From Chitinophagaceae bacterium (GTDB taxonomy: Bacteria; Bacteroidota; Bacteroidia; Chitinophagales; Chitinophagaceae): a DNA stretch of 7,735 bases. The stretch covers positions 1 to 7,735 of the forward strand of contig JACFNM010000198.1 in NCBI GenBank assembly GCA_019454915.1, written 5' to 3'. Positions 6,062-7,735 of the stretch are shown here, one piece after another (within the stretch, counting starts at the first letter, position 1; each line of letters opens with the position of its first letter). A program made the translations under genes and the position numbers. The notes beneath the pieces were generated by a model, which worked only from the letters and a program-made list of their open reading frames with translations, made no database searches and was not told the origin of the DNA.

Positions 6062-7735
6062 GTGACAAGAAAATCAACTTTCATTCAGCAGACGAAGAAA
6101 CGGATATGCTTAAAAAAAGGGATGGACCTCCCAAAATCCCTGTTCCTGTTTCTCGTTGCATCCGGCATTCAAACACAGGCTATGGCCTTTGCCGAAACGA
6201 CTGACTGGCGGCTGAAATTAGCCGCATCCGAAAAAATTACGGGAAGACTCAACAGCACCGCATTTCAGCAAAACACCATCCGCGGTAAAGTAGTGGATGG
6301 TAACGGAAATGCCCTTTCAGGAGTAAGTGTAACTTTGAAGGGGAAAAACACCGCCGCCGTCACAAACGATGATGGAGTGTTTGAAATCCAGGCACAGGTG
6401 GGCGAAACGCTGGTATTCAGTTCTGTTGGACATGTTTCAAAAGAAATAACCATTAATTCACTATCTCCGGTAAATGTAGTATTAGCCATTGCCAACGAAC
6501 AATTGAGCGAAGTGGTGGTGGTTGGCTATGGTAAACAAAAGAAAGCCAACCTAACCGGCGCAGTGGATCAGGTAGGAAGTGAAGTGTTTGAAAACAGACC
6601 TATGCCAAATGTTACCCAGGGACTCCAGGGCGCCATCCCCAATCTGAACATCAATCTTGCCGATGGTAAACCTACGCGAAGCGCGTCCTACGAAATTCGT
6701 GGAATGGGTTCTATCGGTCAGGGTGGTAGCGCTTTAATCCTGATAGATGGCGTGGAAGGAGACCCGGCGATGCTGAATCCGGATGACATCGAAAGCGTAT
6801 CTGTGTTGAAAGATGCCGCTTCGGCTGCCATCTACGGAGCCAGGGGTTCTTTCGGTGTGGTATTGATCACAACAAAAGATCCTAAAAAAGGAAAGACATC
6901 CGTCAACTATACCGGAAATCTCATCTCAAAATCTGCTACCGTATTACCGGATATGGTAACGGATGGTTATCTATACACGAAGATGTTCCTGGAAGCATAT
7001 TCTTCATACTATGACTACTCCCGTTTACCCACAGCCTTCCACAGGTCTTATACGTTTAAACAAGACTGGTACGATGAAATGGCAAACAGGCGACCCGGCT
7101 CCGGAAAACCGGAGGTGGAAGTAGATGCAAATGGGAATTACCTGTACTATGCCAATACAGACTGGTACAACATCCTGTTTAAAAACCAGGCTTGGGGCAA
7201 TGAGCACAACCTTTCCGTTCAGGGAGCAACGGATAAGAACGGCTTTATCATTTCGGGCCGGTATTACACACAGGATGGGCTATACCGGTATAACAGTGAC
7301 GATTACTCAATGTATAATCTCCGTGCCAAAGGATTTGCAAAAATCTTCGATTGGCTGGTGGTTGACAACAATACAGAACTCTCACAGATGAACTATTTCT
7401 ACCCCCACCGGGTGGGCGACGGCAGCGTTTGGTACGGATTGGAAGGAGACTCCAACCCCATGATTCCCATGTTCAATCCTGATGGTACGCTAACCATGGG
7501 TGCTGCCTTCAGTGCCGGAGATTTGTGGTATGGTAAAAATGGAATTACGACTAAGAAACGATTATTACGGAATACCACCTCTTTCACCTCCTCTTTCTTC
7601 AACGATGTTTTCAGGGTCAAAGGGGATTTAACTTTCCGTAATGCTGACGGACTCGAACAGGTAAGAAGAGTGCCGGTTCCCTATAGTAATAAAGTAGGGC
7701 AGATTTCCTATATCGGAACGGAAACGAACGACCTG
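6062..7735 (+). CDS. SusC/RagA family TonB-linked outer membrane transporter, N-terminal part
   Basis: The frame is open for 558 codons to the right edge; whole SusC proteins have about 1000-1100 residues, so roughly half is present. The start is uncertain: GTG 6062 gives a long basic leader (TRK, KKR, KK) before the hydrophobic SLFLFLVASG, while ATG 6122 gives a shorter, weakly charged signal after an A-rich GGG leader. An in-frame stop at 6047 limits the choice. Numbering from GTG: signal cleavage probably near residues 42-44; carboxypeptidase-regulatory-like beta-sandwich at about 72-145 (RGKVVDGNGNALSGV); TonB-box-like VVVVGYG at 151-157; plug domain to about 272 with LIDGV at 227-231 and the SusC signature VLKDAASAAIYGARG from 248. 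The usual ARASNGVV reads ARGSFGVV here. Beta-barrel strands follow. It imports oligosaccharides across the outer membrane with a SusD lipoprotein, whose gene is expected just downstream. Confidence 0.93.
   Translation, partial: MTRKSTFIQQTKKRICLKKGMDLPKSLFLFLVASGIQTQAMAFAETTDWRLKLAASEKITGRLNSTAFQQNTIRGKVVDGNGNALSGVSVTLKGKNTAAVTNDDGVFEIQAQVGETLVFSSVGHVSKEITINSLSPVNVVLAIANEQLSEVVVVGYGKQKKANLTGAVDQVGSEVFENRPMPNVTQGLQGAIPNLNINLADGKPTRSASYEIRGMGSIGQGGSALILIDGVEGDPAMLNPDDIESVSVLKDAASAAIYGARGSFGVVLITTKDPKKGKTSVNYTGNLISKSATVLPDMVTDGYLYTKMFLEAYSSYYDYSRLPTAFHRSYTFKQDWYDEMANRRPGSGKPEVEVDANGNYLYYANTDWYNILFKNQAWGNEHNLSVQGATDKNGFIISGRYYTQDGLYRYNSDDYSMYNLRAKGFAKIFDWLVVDNNTELSQMNYFYPHRVGDGSVWYGLEGDSNPMIPMFNPDGTLTMGAAFSAGDLWYGKNGITTKKRLLRNTTSFTSSFFNDVFRVKGDLTFRNADGLEQVRRVPVPYSNKVGQISYIGTETNDL

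Overview
The window looks like part of a carbohydrate-utilisation locus from a member of the Bacteroidota, probably Chitinophagaceae-like. The phylum call rests on a SusC/RagA-type TonB-dependent transporter, lipoprotein glycan-degrading enzymes, A-rich leaders without clear Shine-Dalgarno sites, and a Tat-exported Gfo/Idh/MocA oxidoreductase. The family-level guess is inference only.

Layout: (1) bases 2244 to 1, minus strand: a large glycoside hydrolase with GH106 (alpha-L-rhamnosidase-type) motifs, running off the left edge. (2) 2245-2859: intergenic, with one copy of a degenerate repeat and no convincing gene. (3) 2878-3735, plus strand: a lipoprotein alpha/beta-hydrolase esterase. (4) 3732-4260: a graveyard between two convergent intact genes. 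It holds a decayed IS3-type transposase OrfA fragment, a decayed DUF2442 C-terminus on the opposite strand, and a second copy of the degenerate repeat. (5) 5664-4261, minus strand: a Tat-exported Gfo/Idh/MocA oxidoreductase. (6) 5665-6061: a divergent control region with an inverted repeat. (7) 6062 to the right edge, plus strand: the N-terminal 558 codons of a SusC-like transporter, cut by the window edge.

Together the intact genes fit a polysaccharide utilisation locus. SusC, with a SusD expected just past the right edge, would import oligosaccharides. The GH106-like enzyme would remove terminal deoxyhexose (rhamnose-type) residues. The esterase would strip acetyl or feruloyl esters that block the glycosidases. 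The exported oxidoreductase would act on a sugar or sugar derivative in the periplasm. The substrate (rhamnose-containing and esterified) is inferred from these families and is not shown by the sequence. No CRISPR array, tRNA, rRNA, riboswitch or clear rho-independent terminator was seen.
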